The notes: generated by a model not told the origin, from the letters alone. A stretch of DNA of 64,000 nucleotides from DATFEN01 sp035691285 (GCA_035691285.1 DASSJI010000246.1:1-64000), one strand, 5' to 3'; positions 1-9,405 are shown, counted from the stretch's first letter. Translations and numbers: made by a program.

Positions 1-172
1 CCAGATGGGCATCATCGCCAACGTCATCGTGGGGATCGTCGGCGCGGGCCTCGGCGGCTGGCTGTCCGTCCAGCTCGGAATCGGCGGCCCGCCCGTCATG
101 AGCTGGGTCATGGCGGTGGTCGGCGCGGCGATCCTGATCGCCGTCCTGCGGGCCATCGGCGTCTTCAAGTAG
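1..172 (+). CDS. GlsB/YeaQ/YmgE-family stress membrane protein, C-terminal part
   Basis: The window opens inside this gene. Fifty-six codons remain in frame 2 and end with the residues AIGVFK and a TAG stop. What is left is glycine-rich and hydrophobic, with two likely membrane segments (residues about 3-25 and 33-53 of the visible part) separated by a short GGPP-containing loop. This is the pattern of the small transglycosylase-associated/GlsB/YeaQ family, proteins of about 80-90 residues linked to envelope stress. About one third of the usual length is therefore outside the window. The 214 bases that follow, up to the M48 protease, show no gene. Confidence 0.7.
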   Translation, partial: QMGIIANVIVGIVGAGLGGWLSVQLGIGGPPVMSWVMAVVGAAILIAVLRAIGVFK

Positions 173-386
173 GGCCAGTCACCCCCGCCACCCGACGCGA
201 GGTCCGGCACGGGCCTCCCCGTGCCACGTACCGGCCGGAGCAACGACTTGCCCCCGGTCCACCGGTGACGGTGACCGGACGGCTCGAAGCCGGGGCGACC
301 TGCGCCTTCCGCTCCCGCGATCGCTCGAACAGGCGCGCCCGCCGCGGCGAACCAGTGAACGGAACGAGTGAGAGAGGAGCGCCGCC

Positions 387-1967
387 ATGAGTAAGACCAG
401 TGTCGTCGTGCTCGCCGTCTCCATGCTCGCCGCCGCGAACTCGGAGGCGGAGAGGCTGAAGGGATACATCTGGGAGGCTTCGCCATCCGCGATCGTCGTC
501 GATGGCGAGACGGTCCGCCTCGCCCCCGAGACCGTGATCGACCGGCCGAACCACAAGGACATCACCGCGAAGGACCTCCGCATCGGCTGGGAGGTCGAGG
601 TGGAGACGCGCGGGGAGGGGACGGGCCAGGTGGCCCGAAAGGTCCGCGTGAAGGACGCACGCTTCCGGGAGGAGGACATCGAAGGCATCGTCGACGGCGT
701 CAACCACGTGCGCTTCTTCGTGGACGGCGACGAGATCCGGCTCACCAAGGGCACGGTGCCTCCGGGCCTCAAGCCCGGCATGCGCTTCAAGGGCAAGGGC
801 ATCCGGCAGGACGACCGCTCGATCGAGCTCAAGGAGGGCCAGGTGCTGCCGGCCGGCTTCGTGGGCGAGGAGGCCCAGTTCATGGCAGCGGTGGACCAGG
901 AGATCGCACAGGTCAAGACCCAGCTCAAGACGGTCAAGGACCCCGAGCTGCAGGCCTACGTCGACCGCGTGGGCAGGAGCCTGGTGCCGAAGTGGGTCGA
1001 CCCGCAGCAGTTCCGGTTCACGTTCACGCTCGTCGACGACCCGACTCTGAACGCCTTCGCGATGCCCGACGGCACCGTCGTCGTCCACTCGGGCCTGCTC
1101 GCCGCCCTGGAGAACGAGGCCCAGCTCGCGGCCGTGCTCGGCCACGAGATCGGGCACGCCACGCACCGCCACGGCTATCGGGGCTTCAAGTCCCAGCAGA
1201 AGAAGCAGTCGCTGTTCGGCCTCGGCAGCGCGCTGGCCGGCTTGCTGGTGGGGACACAGACCGACAGTGCTGCAGCCGGGCTGGTGACGGGGCTCGGCAC
1301 CAACCTCGCCTACCAGGCCTCGGTCAACGGTCACGGCCGCAAGCTCGAGGACGAGGCGGACATGCTCGGCCTCTACTACATGGTCGAGGCCGGCTACGAC
1401 TACATGGAGGCGCCAGAGGTGTGGCGCGTGTTCGGCAAGTACACCAAGGACCAGAGCAAGGTCAGCAACTTCTTCTTCTCTGACCACTCGACCCACGCCG
1501 CGCGCATCAAGAACCTGACGAAGGAGATCAACGCCGAGTATCGCGGCGAGGTCCCGCGCGGGAAGCTCCGCACCGGCGAGGAGGAGTACCAGAAGGCCGT
1601 CGAGCGCCTGTCGCAGCAGAACGCCATGGCGAACCTCCAGAGCCAGGAATACGGACGGGCGCAGCGCAGCCTTGCCGGCATGCTCGATCGCAACCCGAAC
1701 GACGCGAACGCTCACTACAACCTCGGCCGCGTGCTGTGGGCCCAGGGCGGGGCGCAGAACGCCGAGCGCGTCCTCGAGGAGTACGCCGCGGCCGTCCAGC
1801 TCGATCCCACCCTCGCCGCGCCGTGGCGGGACATCGGCGTCGTGTTCTACGAGCTGCGGGACGTGAACCGCGCCGCCCGGGCCTTCGAGCGCTACCTGGA
1901 GCTCGCCCCGGATGCGCCCGAGGCGCCCAAGATCAGGGCGTTCCTGAACATGGTGCGTGGCCAGTAG
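387..1967 (+). CDS. Secreted M48-family metalloprotease with N-terminal beta domain and C-terminal TPRs
   Basis: A predicted zinc endopeptidase of the envelope, 526 residues. The N terminus (about 1-21) looks like a signal peptide ending before SEAERL. Residues about 22-155 form two beta-rich repeats that resemble DUF5666-type modules. The peptidase M48 domain follows: the zinc motif HEIGH is at residues 253-257 and the third ligand lies in EDEAD at 321-325. Residues about 395-520 are TPR-like helices (AHYNLGRVLWAQGG and a second copy), the arrangement seen in BepA/LoiP-type outer-membrane quality-control proteases. The ATG at 387 is preceded by GAGAGAGGAG, a usable ribosome site. The gene stands alone. 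I am sure of the protease family; an outer-membrane quality-control role is inferred from the TPR arrangement. Confidence 0.88.
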   Translation: MSKTSVVVLAVSMLAAANSEAERLKGYIWEASPSAIVVDGETVRLAPETVIDRPNHKDITAKDLRIGWEVEVETRGEGTGQVARKVRVKDARFREEDIEGIVDGVNHVRFFVDGDEIRLTKGTVPPGLKPGMRFKGKGIRQDDRSIELKEGQVLPAGFVGEEAQFMAAVDQEIAQVKTQLKTVKDPELQAYVDRVGRSLVPKWVDPQQFRFTFTLVDDPTLNAFAMPDGTVVVHSGLLAALENEAQLAAVLGHEIGHATHRHGYRGFKSQQKKQSLFGLGSALAGLLVGTQTDSAAAGLVTGLGTNLAYQASVNGHGRKLEDEADMLGLYYMVEAGYDYMEAPEVWRVFGKYTKDQSKVSNFFFSDHSTHAARIKNLTKEINAEYRGEVPRGKLRTGEEEYQKAVERLSQQNAMANLQSQEYGRAQRSLAGMLDRNPNDANAHYNLGRVLWAQGGAQNAERVLEEYAAAVQLDPTLAAPWRDIGVVFYELRDVNRAARAFERYLELAPDAPEAPKIRAFLNMVRGQ

Positions 1968-2314
1968 CGGGCGGGCTGAAGGTCGTCGAGGCGAGCGCCG
2001 GGACCTGCGGTCCTGCCGCACGCCACGGCCGAGGGCGCAGAGCTGGACGACGCTCCGCTGCATCGTCAACCTGGGCCAGGAGTCCAGGAGCGTTCCTCTC
2101 CCTGCGCGACGCTGACTGGCTCGCGCAGGGAGGCCTCCCTTGACCAGGTTTCGCCCGTCATGAGCAGGACGGCGGGAGCTCTCAATGACGAGGAGGGACA
2201 ATGGAGACCAAGGATCTCTTCGGGAAGCCACACAGCCTGATACCGCTACTTCTTCCCCGGCTTCAAGGTCATGCAGATGCTCGCCGACGCGCCGCGGTAG
2301 ATCGGGCGACTGCC
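1968..2314. other. Intergenic region with a broken short reading frame
   Basis: These 347 bases separate the M48 protease from the minus-strand DUF3592 gene. The only suggestive element is an ATG at 2201 with a good ribosome site (GAGGAGG). It begins METKDLFGKPHS, and the protein-like continuation YRYFFPGFKVMQMLADAPR then lies in another frame (2241-2300, ending TAG). Either a short gene has been broken by a frameshift or the resemblance is chance. I see no promoter, terminator or RNA gene here. Confidence 0.35.
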
Positions 2315-2758
2315 TCACTTGCGGCCGCCCCAGAGGGCGGCGAACAGGAAGAAACCGGCGAATCCGGCCCAGGCGAACCCTACGACACAGAAAAGGACAT
2401 TGTCCCTCCAGAGCAATCCGAAGTCCTTGATCCGCCCCTCCCCGGGCCTGTCGGCGCGATAGGCCACCTCGACGGCTCGTCCCTCAGGGAAGCTGGCCGC
2501 GGCGTTGGTCTCGATCGTGAATCGCCGCGGTGGGCCATCCGGGACCGAATACTCCACCGTCACACCGTAGAAATCGGACTCGTCGTTCCCGTAGAGGTGC
2601 TGCACCGAGACCACCCGGCCACGCGTCGACGCGGCGCGGGAGAGGAAGTCCCACTGGGCCTTGGTCTTGTACACGCCGGCGACCAGCACCCCGACGCCCG
2701 GCGAGCCGAGCAGGGTCACGATCAGGACGAGTCCCAGCTTGCTGCTCAGCTCGCTCAC
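2315..2758 (-). CDS. DUF3592-domain membrane protein
   Basis: A small predicted inner-membrane protein of 147 residues. A hydrophobic segment at about 8-28 and another at about 120-142 flank a beta-rich soluble domain. That domain carries features typical of DUF3592: RGRVVSV near residue 46, YGVTVEYSV near 63, a VEVAYRADRP strand near 97 and a final hydrophobic helix. The family has no established function. The start ATG lies 64 bases from the next convergent feature and has a plausible position before the first membrane segment. It is transcribed in the same direction as the STAS protein just upstream (19 bases away), so the two may be read on one message, though nothing links their functions. 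Confidence 0.75.
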   Translation of the reverse strand: MSELSSKLGLVLIVTLLGSPGVGVLVAGVYKTKAQWDFLSRAASTRGRVVSVQHLYGNDESDFYGVTVEYSVPDGPPRRFTIETNAAASFPEGRAVEVAYRADRPGEGRIKDFGLLWRDNVLFCVVGFAWAGFAGFFLFAALWGGRK

Positions 2759-2777
2759 CGCACCTCGCAGCCCCCGC

Positions 2778-3140
2778 CTACTCGCCCTCCAGCACCCTCT
2801 CCTGGATGCGGGCCAGATAGTCGTCGGCCTCGCTCGCGCTCGCGAAGATCTTCATCCCGGGCAGGGAGCGAATCACCTCCAGGACGCGCTCGATCTGGGG
2901 CTTCATGTTCACGAGCAGGCACTCGGAGCCCGCACCGGTGAGGGCCTTGCGGGCGCCCAGGAGCACGCGCAGCCCGGCGCTGCTGATGAAGTCGAGGCCC
3001 GCGAGATCGAACACGACGTGCTTCGGAGACGTCGCCAGGATCGGTGCGAGCGCCTGCTCGGCCCGCGGCGATGTGTCCGTGTCGAGCCGGCCCACGAGGG
3101 TCACGACCGTGGTCTGGCGGACCTGGATGCTGAGAGGCAT
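2778..3140 (-). CDS. STAS-domain anti-sigma factor antagonist (RsbV-like)
   Basis: A single STAS domain of 120 residues, the usual size of RsbV/SpoIIAA antagonists. These proteins bind an anti-sigma kinase when unphosphorylated and so free a sigma factor. The core reads FDLAGLDFISSAGLRVLLGA (about residues 49-68), and the serine in ISSAGL is the expected phosphorylation site. I chose the ATG at 3140 because AAGGAGT sits 11-12 bases upstream; a longer in-frame start at 3245 would run into the neighbouring phosphatase gene. The upstream gene is the matching phosphatase/kinase fusion and ends 19 bases away, so this is a compact partner-switching pair. The target sigma factor is not in the window. 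Confidence 0.87.
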   Translation of the reverse strand: MPLSIQVRQTTVVTLVGRLDTDTSPRAEQALAPILATSPKHVVFDLAGLDFISSAGLRVLLGARKALTGAGSECLLVNMKPQIERVLEVIRSLPGMKIFASASEADDYLARIQERVLEGE

Positions 3141-3159
3141 GATGATGGACTCCTTCCTG

Positions 3160-5514
3160 CTATGAGGCGCTTCCGGCGCCCGGTCGCGCGCGCTTGCGCT
3201 CCAGGACGAGGCGATTCTCCCCGTTCTGGCGCGTGTATTCCACACGATCCATCACCTGGCGGACGATGTGAACGCCCAGGCCTCCGCTTCCGTCGGCCGA
3301 GCCCGATCGGGGCGGCCCGGCCTCGAGGGGATTGAAAGCGGGGGTCCGGTCCGAGACCTCGAGGCGCACGACCTCTCCCTCCAGAGCGAGACGCAGGGCG
3401 ATCGGTCCGCTCGTGTGCGACCCGTACCCATGGTGGATGATGTTCGCGACCACCTCGTCCAGGGCGAGGTCGAGATCCTGGATCGTCTCGGCGTCGACGC
3501 CCCGGGACGAGCACCAGTTCTCCATCCACTCGCGGCCCCGCACCAGCTCCTCAGTTCGGCTCTCGAGCACCAGGGCGGACCCCGAGCCGGCGGAGGCGGA
3601 TCGCCGGACGACCAGGATCGCGATGTCGTCGAACTGCGGCGCCGAGCCGGCGAAGGCCCGCACGGCGGCGTGGACGCCCTCGGCCAGGGTGGGGGGATCG
3701 CTGTGCGACCGGGAGGCGAGGTGCTCGATCAACCTCTCCTCGCCAAAGATCGTGCTCCGCGAGTCGTGGGCCTCGGTCACCCCGTCGGTGTAGAGGAGGA
3801 GGGCGTCGCCGGGCTCAAGCTTCAGATCGTGGCGCTCGAAGGAGACGCCGGAAACGACCCCCAGGACGGTGCCTACGGAGCCCTCGACGAAACGAGGCTT
3901 CCCCGCCGCCGGAACGAGAACCGGCCGGGTGTGGCCGCCGTTCGCGAGCGAGAGGCGGCCGGAGCCCGTGTCCAGCACCCCGCAGGCCAGGGTGACGAAC
4001 ATGTTCGCGGTGCTCTCGACGACCAGCGCGTCGTTGACCCGGGCCAGCACCGCCGCGGGGTCGGGCAGCTCGCGGGCGGCGGCCTCGAAATGGATGTCGG
4101 TGACGGCCATGAACAGCGCCGCCGGGATGCCTTTGTCCGAGACGTCCCCGATCACGAACGAGATCTCGCCGGGGCGCCGCACCACCACGTCGAAGAGGTC
4201 GCCGCCCACGGCACGCGCCGGCTCCAGGAGCCCGAACACCTCGCAGCCGAGCTTGTCCGGCGAGAGGTCCGCGGGCCGCGGCAGCAGGCTCATCTGGATC
4301 TGCCGCGCGACCCTGAGCTCGCTCTCCAGCCGCTCCTCGGCGGCGGCGCTCTCCTTCACGGCCTCGATGTACTGCGTGAGCGCCGTCTGCATCTCGGCGA
4401 AGGAGGCGGTCAGGCGCCCAACCTCGTCGCGCGACGAGGCCTCCGGCAGCGGCGTGTCGAGGCGTCCGCTGGCCACGTCCTGGGCGGCGCGCGTGAGCTG
4501 GACCAGTGGTCGCGTCGACCGGCGAGCGACCAGGATCACCGCCGTGCCGAGGAAGAACGCGCCGGCCAGGCCGGTCAGCCACAGCCTCCGCTGCAGCGCG
4601 TCCACATCGGCCAGCGTCTCGGCCTCGGGAAAGACCACCGCGAGGTTCCATCCGGCGGCCATCAGGGGCCTGAAGACGACGAAGCTCGGAGCCCCCGTCC
4701 GCAGGTCCGGCGTGCGCTCCATTCCCATCCCGCCGGCGGCGACCGCCTGCGCCAGCCGCTCGAGGCCCGGGTCGCCGCGCTCGGCGGCGACCGCGGCGAG
4801 GCTCGCCTTCATGGCGAGTCGCGGGTCGGGGTGCGTGACGATGCCGCCCGATCGCGACAGCAGGAAGGCGTATCCCGTGGCGCCCACCTTGATCCCCGAC
4901 ATGAGCTGCTGGAGCCACTCCAGGGCGACGTCTGCGGTGGCGATTCCCAGGAGGCGGCCGCCAGGCTCCCGCACGGGCAACGAGTACGTCGCCATCAGGA
5001 TCCCGCCGCCTCCCTCGTCGAAGTAGGGCTCCGACCAGAGCGGCGCCCCGCGGTCTCGAGGAAACCGGTACCAGTCCTGTGTCTCGTAGCCGTAGCCGCC
5101 CTGGGCCAGGTCCTTCACCTTGAGCCCATCTCCCTCGCGATAGCAGTACGGCGAGAAGCGCGGCAGCCTGACGTCGAAAGCCCCTGGCTCGAAGGCGGCG
5201 GCCGAGCCGAACACCGTCGGGCTCAGGGCCACGTTCGCGCACAGCTCCCGCTCGAGTGCGGCCCTTGCGGGAAGGCCCTGCAGCAGCGAATGCGCCAGCC
5301 GGCGCGCCGTCTCCTCGACGCGCAGAAGCTGTGCTTCGATGCGGGCCGCCGCCGCCTCGATGACGGCATCGCCCTGGCGCCGGATGTGCCCCACGAGCAT
5401 CTCCCGGGTCCAGCGATGGACGTCCAGCAGGATGAGGAGGTAGACGGCGAGGCCGGCCGCGAGGAGCGCGAGGGCGAGCTTGGCGGCCAGGCTGCGGCCG
5501 AGAAACGATGGCAT
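3160..5514 (-). CDS. Membrane sensor PP2C phosphatase fused to an anti-sigma-type ATPase (RsbU-RsbW fusion)
   Basis: A 784-residue signalling protein. It has a transmembrane helix at about 10-30, an extracellular double-Cache-like sensor to about 300, a second helix at about 312-332 and a HAMP linker to about 385. A SpoIIE-type PP2C phosphatase follows (about 420-635) with GGDLFD, GDVSDKG, NGGHTRP and LYTDGVTEA motifs. The C-terminal HATPase_c_2 domain (about 650-775) has an N box DEVVANIIHHGY and a glycine box GGLGVHIV. Phosphatase and anti-sigma kinase are usually separate proteins; here one chain holds both opposing activities. The neighbouring STAS protein is the expected substrate, dephosphorylated when the sensor binds a ligand. 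The ligand is unknown. Confidence 0.9.
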   Translation of the reverse strand: MPSFLGRSLAAKLALALLAAGLAVYLLILLDVHRWTREMLVGHIRRQGDAVIEAAAARIEAQLLRVEETARRLAHSLLQGLPARAALERELCANVALSPTVFGSAAAFEPGAFDVRLPRFSPYCYREGDGLKVKDLAQGGYGYETQDWYRFPRDRGAPLWSEPYFDEGGGGILMATYSLPVREPGGRLLGIATADVALEWLQQLMSGIKVGATGYAFLLSRSGGIVTHPDPRLAMKASLAAVAAERGDPGLERLAQAVAAGGMGMERTPDLRTGAPSFVVFRPLMAAGWNLAVVFPEAETLADVDALQRRLWLTGLAGAFFLGTAVILVARRSTRPLVQLTRAAQDVASGRLDTPLPEASSRDEVGRLTASFAEMQTALTQYIEAVKESAAAEERLESELRVARQIQMSLLPRPADLSPDKLGCEVFGLLEPARAVGGDLFDVVVRRPGEISFVIGDVSDKGIPAALFMAVTDIHFEAAARELPDPAAVLARVNDALVVESTANMFVTLACGVLDTGSGRLSLANGGHTRPVLVPAAGKPRFVEGSVGTVLGVVSGVSFERHDLKLEPGDALLLYTDGVTEAHDSRSTIFGEERLIEHLASRSHSDPPTLAEGVHAAVRAFAGSAPQFDDIAILVVRRSASAGSGSALVLESRTEELVRGREWMENWCSSRGVDAETIQDLDLALDEVVANIIHHGYGSHTSGPIALRLALEGEVVRLEVSDRTPAFNPLEAGPPRSGSADGSGGLGVHIVRQVMDRVEYTRQNGENRLVLERKRARPGAGSAS

Positions 5515-5585
5515 CGCGGAGGCAGGGATTGTAGAACACGCATCCCGGCCGGCGCCGGGGTCGATCGAGCGATACTCTGCCCGTC

Positions 5586-6707
5586 ATGACCGAGCCCCAT
5601 TACCCCGCCGCGCGCCACCACGCCGCGCGCTTGCACGACCACTTCGCGCGGCACCTTCCGCACGGCGCCGAAGGCTCGCCCTCCAGGGCTCCCGTGCCGG
5701 ACGCGGAAACCATCGAGGCGCTGGTGGACGCCGGCTTCTGGGCCAGCCTGCAGCGGGAGGAGGGCTACGCTCCGGAGATCTCGCTGGCTTTCGTGTCCCC
5801 GGACCGGGCGGTCCGACCGATGCTGCTCGCGGAGCCGCTGCCCCTCGGGCCACGCGCCCTCGCGCGCCTGGCTCCGGCCGTCGAGCGCCCCGGCATCCAC
5901 CTGGGCGTATGGCGGGCGGGCAAGCGCCTCCAGGTCTGGGGGACGACGCGGGCGACCCCGACCTCCTGCTTCGTGCTCGAGGTGCTGGGCCCCGGCCTCC
6001 TGGTCGTGAAGCACCGTGTTCACGACGACTCACCGAAGTTCAGGAACGTCGCGGTGTTCGAGGGGGAGCAGGTCAAGCTGGTGAGCCGCGAGGCGCTGGC
6101 GGCCCCGGACGCGCCCGCCCTGCTGAGGTCGCTCCTGGCTCCCGAAGCGGCCTACACGCCGGACCCGTTCGACGACGTGCTGCTGCGCCTGGCCGTCTCG
6201 ATGCGCGCGCACAGGCGGGGAGGGACCCTGCTGGTCGTCCCCGCGCGCTCCGAGGCGTGGCGGGACTCGATCGTCCGCCCCATCGCCTACGCCGTCGAGC
6301 CGCCCTTCACCGAGCTCGCAGAGCTCGCGAGAGAGGCGACCGAAGAGCGCCACCTGGCCCTCAGCCGCGTGGTCGACGCCATTGCCGGCCTCACCGCCGT
6401 GGACGGGGCCACGCTGATCACGGACCGGTACGACCTGCTCGCCTTCGGCGTGAAGATCGGCCGGCCCGACGGACGGCCGCGGGTGGAGCGCGTGGCGCTC
6501 AGCGAGCCCGTCGAGGGCGGCGCCGTGTCGGTGGTCGCTCCGCTCCAGGTCGGGGGCACGCGACACAACTCGGCGGCGCAGTTCGCCCAGGATCAACCCG
6601 ACGCGCTCGCGATGGTGGCCTCTCAGGACGGCCGCTTCACGCTGTTCGCGTCCTCACAGCGGGACGGCCTCGTCCACGCCCATCGCGTCGAGGTCCTGCT
6701 GTTGTGA
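5586..6707 (+). CDS. DACNV-domain putative nucleotide sensor (DisA-like fold)
   Basis: A 373-residue cytosolic protein. The C-terminal part (about 210-365) carries the landmarks of the DisA/diadenylate cyclase fold: GGTLLVVP, VDGATLI, LLAFGVKI, then GTRHNSAAQFA and a VASQDG strand. In active cyclases the corresponding motifs are DGA and RHR. Here the second reads RHN, which fits the DACNV group, described as probable nucleotide-sensing relatives and not synthases. The N-terminal 200 residues have no domain I recognise. The start ATG lies 71 bases from the divergent sensor phosphatase, so both could share a control region. Function as a c-di-AMP-type sensor is inferred from the fold only. Confidence 0.68.
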   Translation: MTEPHYPAARHHAARLHDHFARHLPHGAEGSPSRAPVPDAETIEALVDAGFWASLQREEGYAPEISLAFVSPDRAVRPMLLAEPLPLGPRALARLAPAVERPGIHLGVWRAGKRLQVWGTTRATPTSCFVLEVLGPGLLVVKHRVHDDSPKFRNVAVFEGEQVKLVSREALAAPDAPALLRSLLAPEAAYTPDPFDDVLLRLAVSMRAHRRGGTLLVVPARSEAWRDSIVRPIAYAVEPPFTELAELAREATEERHLALSRVVDAIAGLTAVDGATLITDRYDLLAFGVKIGRPDGRPRVERVALSEPVEGGAVSVVAPLQVGGTRHNSAAQFAQDQPDALAMVASQDGRFTLFASSQRDGLVHAHRVEVLLL

Positions 6708-6732
6708 GCGAGCTCTCCGGACCGGGTCGTCG

Positions 6733-9366
6733 TCAGTGCCACTGGCGGCGCGGCCGGTGGATGCGGCCGACGCTCATCGCCCGGGACGCCGGCGAGCCCT
6801 TCATGGGCAGCGTCGTGCGCCTCATGCCGTCGTAAGCCTCGAGGGCGCCCGCCACCGCCCCCGCGGTGGGCACGAGGCCGGCCTCCCCCACGCCCTTGGC
6901 CCCGAAGGGACCCTCGGGCTCCGGGTCCTCGACCAGGATCACCTCCGTCCTCGGCATGTCGCGCGCGCGCAGCGCCCCCAGCTCGCGCACGCTGGAGGTC
7001 ACGGGCATCCCGTTCTCGCAGGGCAGCTCTTCGGTCAGCGCGTAGCCGAGGCCCATGTGGATGCCGCCCTCGATCTGCCCGCGGCACAGCGCGGGGTTCA
7101 CGACCCGGCCGACGTCGTGGGCCGCGACCACGCGCTCCACGCGGCCGTCGGCGTCGAGGATCACGACCTGCGTGGCGAAACCGTACGCGGTGTGGGTCTT
7201 GACCCGCGGCGCGTCCGTCCCGAGGGCGGTCGTGTCCTGCACGACCTCGTCCGCCGCGTACACGGCGCCGGCGAGATCGTCCAGGCTGTGGCCGGCGTCG
7301 AGGTCGCCGCGCAGCTTCCGGGCGGCCTGCACGACCGCGCGCCCCGCGAACAGCGTCGCCCGCGAGCCGGTCGTCTGGCCGCAGCCGAGCGCGTAGCTCG
7401 AGTCCACTCTCGGCCGGAACAACGCAGGTGACAGGCCCGTCACCTCCGCCGCGAACTGCACCAGGGCCGTGAACAGGCCCTGGCCCATGTCCGTGTAGCC
7501 GTTGTAGATCGCAACCGTGCCGTCCCCCTGGACCACGAGCCGGCAGCGGCCCCACTCCGCGACGCCGTTGCCGACGCCGCTGTTCTTGAGGCCGCACGCG
7601 ATGCCCACCGCCTTGCCCGCCGCGCGCGCCCCGTAGTACGCGTCCTTCACTGCCTCGAGCGTCCGCAGGATCCCCACTGACTTCTCGAGCACCTGGCCGG
7701 TCGTCACCGCGTCGCCCACCGCTACGACGTTCCGGCGGCGCACCTCCCAGCCGTCGATTCCCAACCTCTCGGCGAGCAGGTCGAGACAGCCCTCCATCGC
7801 GAACGTCGCCTGCGGAACGCCGAACCCGCGCATGGCCCCCGACGGCGGGTTGTTCGTGTAGACCGCCAGCGCCTCGACGTCGACGGCAGGGACGCGGTAG
7901 GGGCCGCAGGCATGACCGGCCGCGCGTTCCAGGACCTTCCCGCCCACGGACGCATAGGCGCCCGAGTCGCCCAGGAGGCGCGCCACCACCGCCGTGAGCC
8001 GGCCGGCCGCGTCGCAGCCGACGCGGTAGTCCAGGCGGATCGGATGCCGCTTCGGGTGGAGTCGGACCGACTCTTCCCGACTCAGCACGAGCTTGACAGG
8101 CCGGCCCGCGAGGCTGGCCAGGAGCGCCGTCTGCGCCTGGACCGACAGGTCCTCCTTGCCGCCGAAGGCTCCCCCGCTCGGGACGAGCTCGACGTGCAAG
8201 CGCTCCTCCGGAAGCCCGAGGAAGCGCGCGACCTGCCTGCGGTCGTCGAAGACGCCTTGCCCCTGGCTGTAGAGCGCGAGCCGGCCGTCGGGGAGCGGCT
8301 CGGCCAGCGCCGCCTCCGGCTCGAGGAACAGGTGCTCGACACGCTGCGTCCGCCAGGTTCCGCTGACGACGTGGGCGCTGCGGCGAAGCTCGCCCGCCGC
8401 GTCGCCCCGGCGGATGACGGAGCGCGAGAGCAGGTTCGCGTGCCGAGGGTTGATCCGGGTCGAGCCGGCCTGAAGCGCCGCTTCCGGATCGAGCACGGGC
8501 GGACGCGGCTCGTAGTCCACCCTCACGAGCGCGGCGGCCGCCCGAGCGCTGCGGGCGTCGTCGGCCGCCACCGCCGCCAGCACGTCGCCGACGCAGCGCA
8601 CCTCCTCGCCCTCGGCGACGAAGCCGGGCCAGTCGTCCTCCAGGAGGCCGTAGAAGCGCTCGCCGCGGACATCCGCCGCCGTCGCCACGGCGCGAACGCC
8701 GGGGAACGCCCTCGCCTCCGCCGTGTCGATCCGACGGACCAGCGCGCGCGGGTGCCCGGAGAAGACGAGCGCGCCGTGGAGCAGACCGGGACGACGCAGG
8801 TCGGCGACGAAGGGCCGGAGGCCGAGCGCGTGGTCGAGGCCCTGATAGCGTGCGAGCGGCTGGCCGACGCCGCCCATCGCCGCGGGCTCCGGCCAGGGCC
8901 CGCCGCGCCAGGAGCGGGCCATCAACTGGACGGCCTCCACGATCTGCGCATAACCGGTGCAGCGACAGAGATGGCCGTCCAGGGCGCGGGCGATCTCGTC
9001 GCGCGTGGGGCTCGGGTGCCGGTCCAGCAGGTGCTTGGCCCGGAGCGCGATGCCGGGGGTGCAGAAGCCGCACTGCACGCCGCCCGTGGCTACGAGCGCC
9101 CGGGAGATCAGCTCGCGCTCGCGCCGGGTCAGGCCTTCCAAGGTGAGGACGTTCCGGTCTTCGGCCCGCTCGGCCTCGATCGCGCACGTCACGAGCGGGC
9201 GGCCATCGATCAGGACGAGACACGCCCCGCACTGGCCCTGGGGCTGGCAGCCGTCCTTGATCGAGGTGATGCCGCAACGTTCGCGCAGCGCGTCGAGAAG
9301 CGATTCGCCCGGTTGGGCCTCGATCGCGCAGGGCCGGTCGTTGAGCCTGAAACGGACCGTCACCAT
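6733..9366 (-). CDS. Xanthine dehydrogenase-type molybdenum hydroxylase, fused [2Fe-2S] and molybdopterin subunits (XdhD-like)
   Basis: An 877-residue enzyme of the xanthine oxidase family. Residues 1-160 form the [2Fe-2S] unit: CGITSIKDGCQPQGQCGAC for the plant-type cluster, and QCGFCTPG with HLCRCTGY for the second. The rest is the molybdopterin part: GGAFGGKEDLS, GAMRGFGVPQ and the catalytic-glutamate motif GAKGVGEAGLV near the C terminus. There is no FAD domain, as in the XdhD proteins linked to ygfK and ssnA. I chose the ATG at 9366, where MVTVRFRLND begins; the frame stays open far upstream without coding character. Likely role: hydroxylation of hypoxanthine, xanthine or a related purine, with electrons passed to YgfK or another acceptor. 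Confidence 0.87.
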   Translation of the reverse strand: MVTVRFRLNDRPCAIEAQPGESLLDALRERCGITSIKDGCQPQGQCGACLVLIDGRPLVTCAIEAERAEDRNVLTLEGLTRRERELISRALVATGGVQCGFCTPGIALRAKHLLDRHPSPTRDEIARALDGHLCRCTGYAQIVEAVQLMARSWRGGPWPEPAAMGGVGQPLARYQGLDHALGLRPFVADLRRPGLLHGALVFSGHPRALVRRIDTAEARAFPGVRAVATAADVRGERFYGLLEDDWPGFVAEGEEVRCVGDVLAAVAADDARSARAAAALVRVDYEPRPPVLDPEAALQAGSTRINPRHANLLSRSVIRRGDAAGELRRSAHVVSGTWRTQRVEHLFLEPEAALAEPLPDGRLALYSQGQGVFDDRRQVARFLGLPEERLHVELVPSGGAFGGKEDLSVQAQTALLASLAGRPVKLVLSREESVRLHPKRHPIRLDYRVGCDAAGRLTAVVARLLGDSGAYASVGGKVLERAAGHACGPYRVPAVDVEALAVYTNNPPSGAMRGFGVPQATFAMEGCLDLLAERLGIDGWEVRRRNVVAVGDAVTTGQVLEKSVGILRTLEAVKDAYYGARAAGKAVGIACGLKNSGVGNGVAEWGRCRLVVQGDGTVAIYNGYTDMGQGLFTALVQFAAEVTGLSPALFRPRVDSSYALGCGQTTGSRATLFAGRAVVQAARKLRGDLDAGHSLDDLAGAVYAADEVVQDTTALGTDAPRVKTHTAYGFATQVVILDADGRVERVVAAHDVGRVVNPALCRGQIEGGIHMGLGYALTEELPCENGMPVTSSVRELGALRARDMPRTEVILVEDPEPEGPFGAKGVGEAGLVPTAGAVAGALEAYDGMRRTTLPMKGSPASRAMSVGRIHRPRRQWH

Positions 9367-9405
9367 GGCCTCGCGGGCCCGATTCTTGAAAGAGAGCCGC
9401 AGCGG

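Noticed and set aside
165..2318. Very long open frames opposite real genes (also at 3268-5589, 18002-20746, 24434-26635 and 28446-30359)
   Set aside because: They are antisense frames kept open by high third-position GC. They lack domain motifs, and the opposite strand encodes recognisable proteins.
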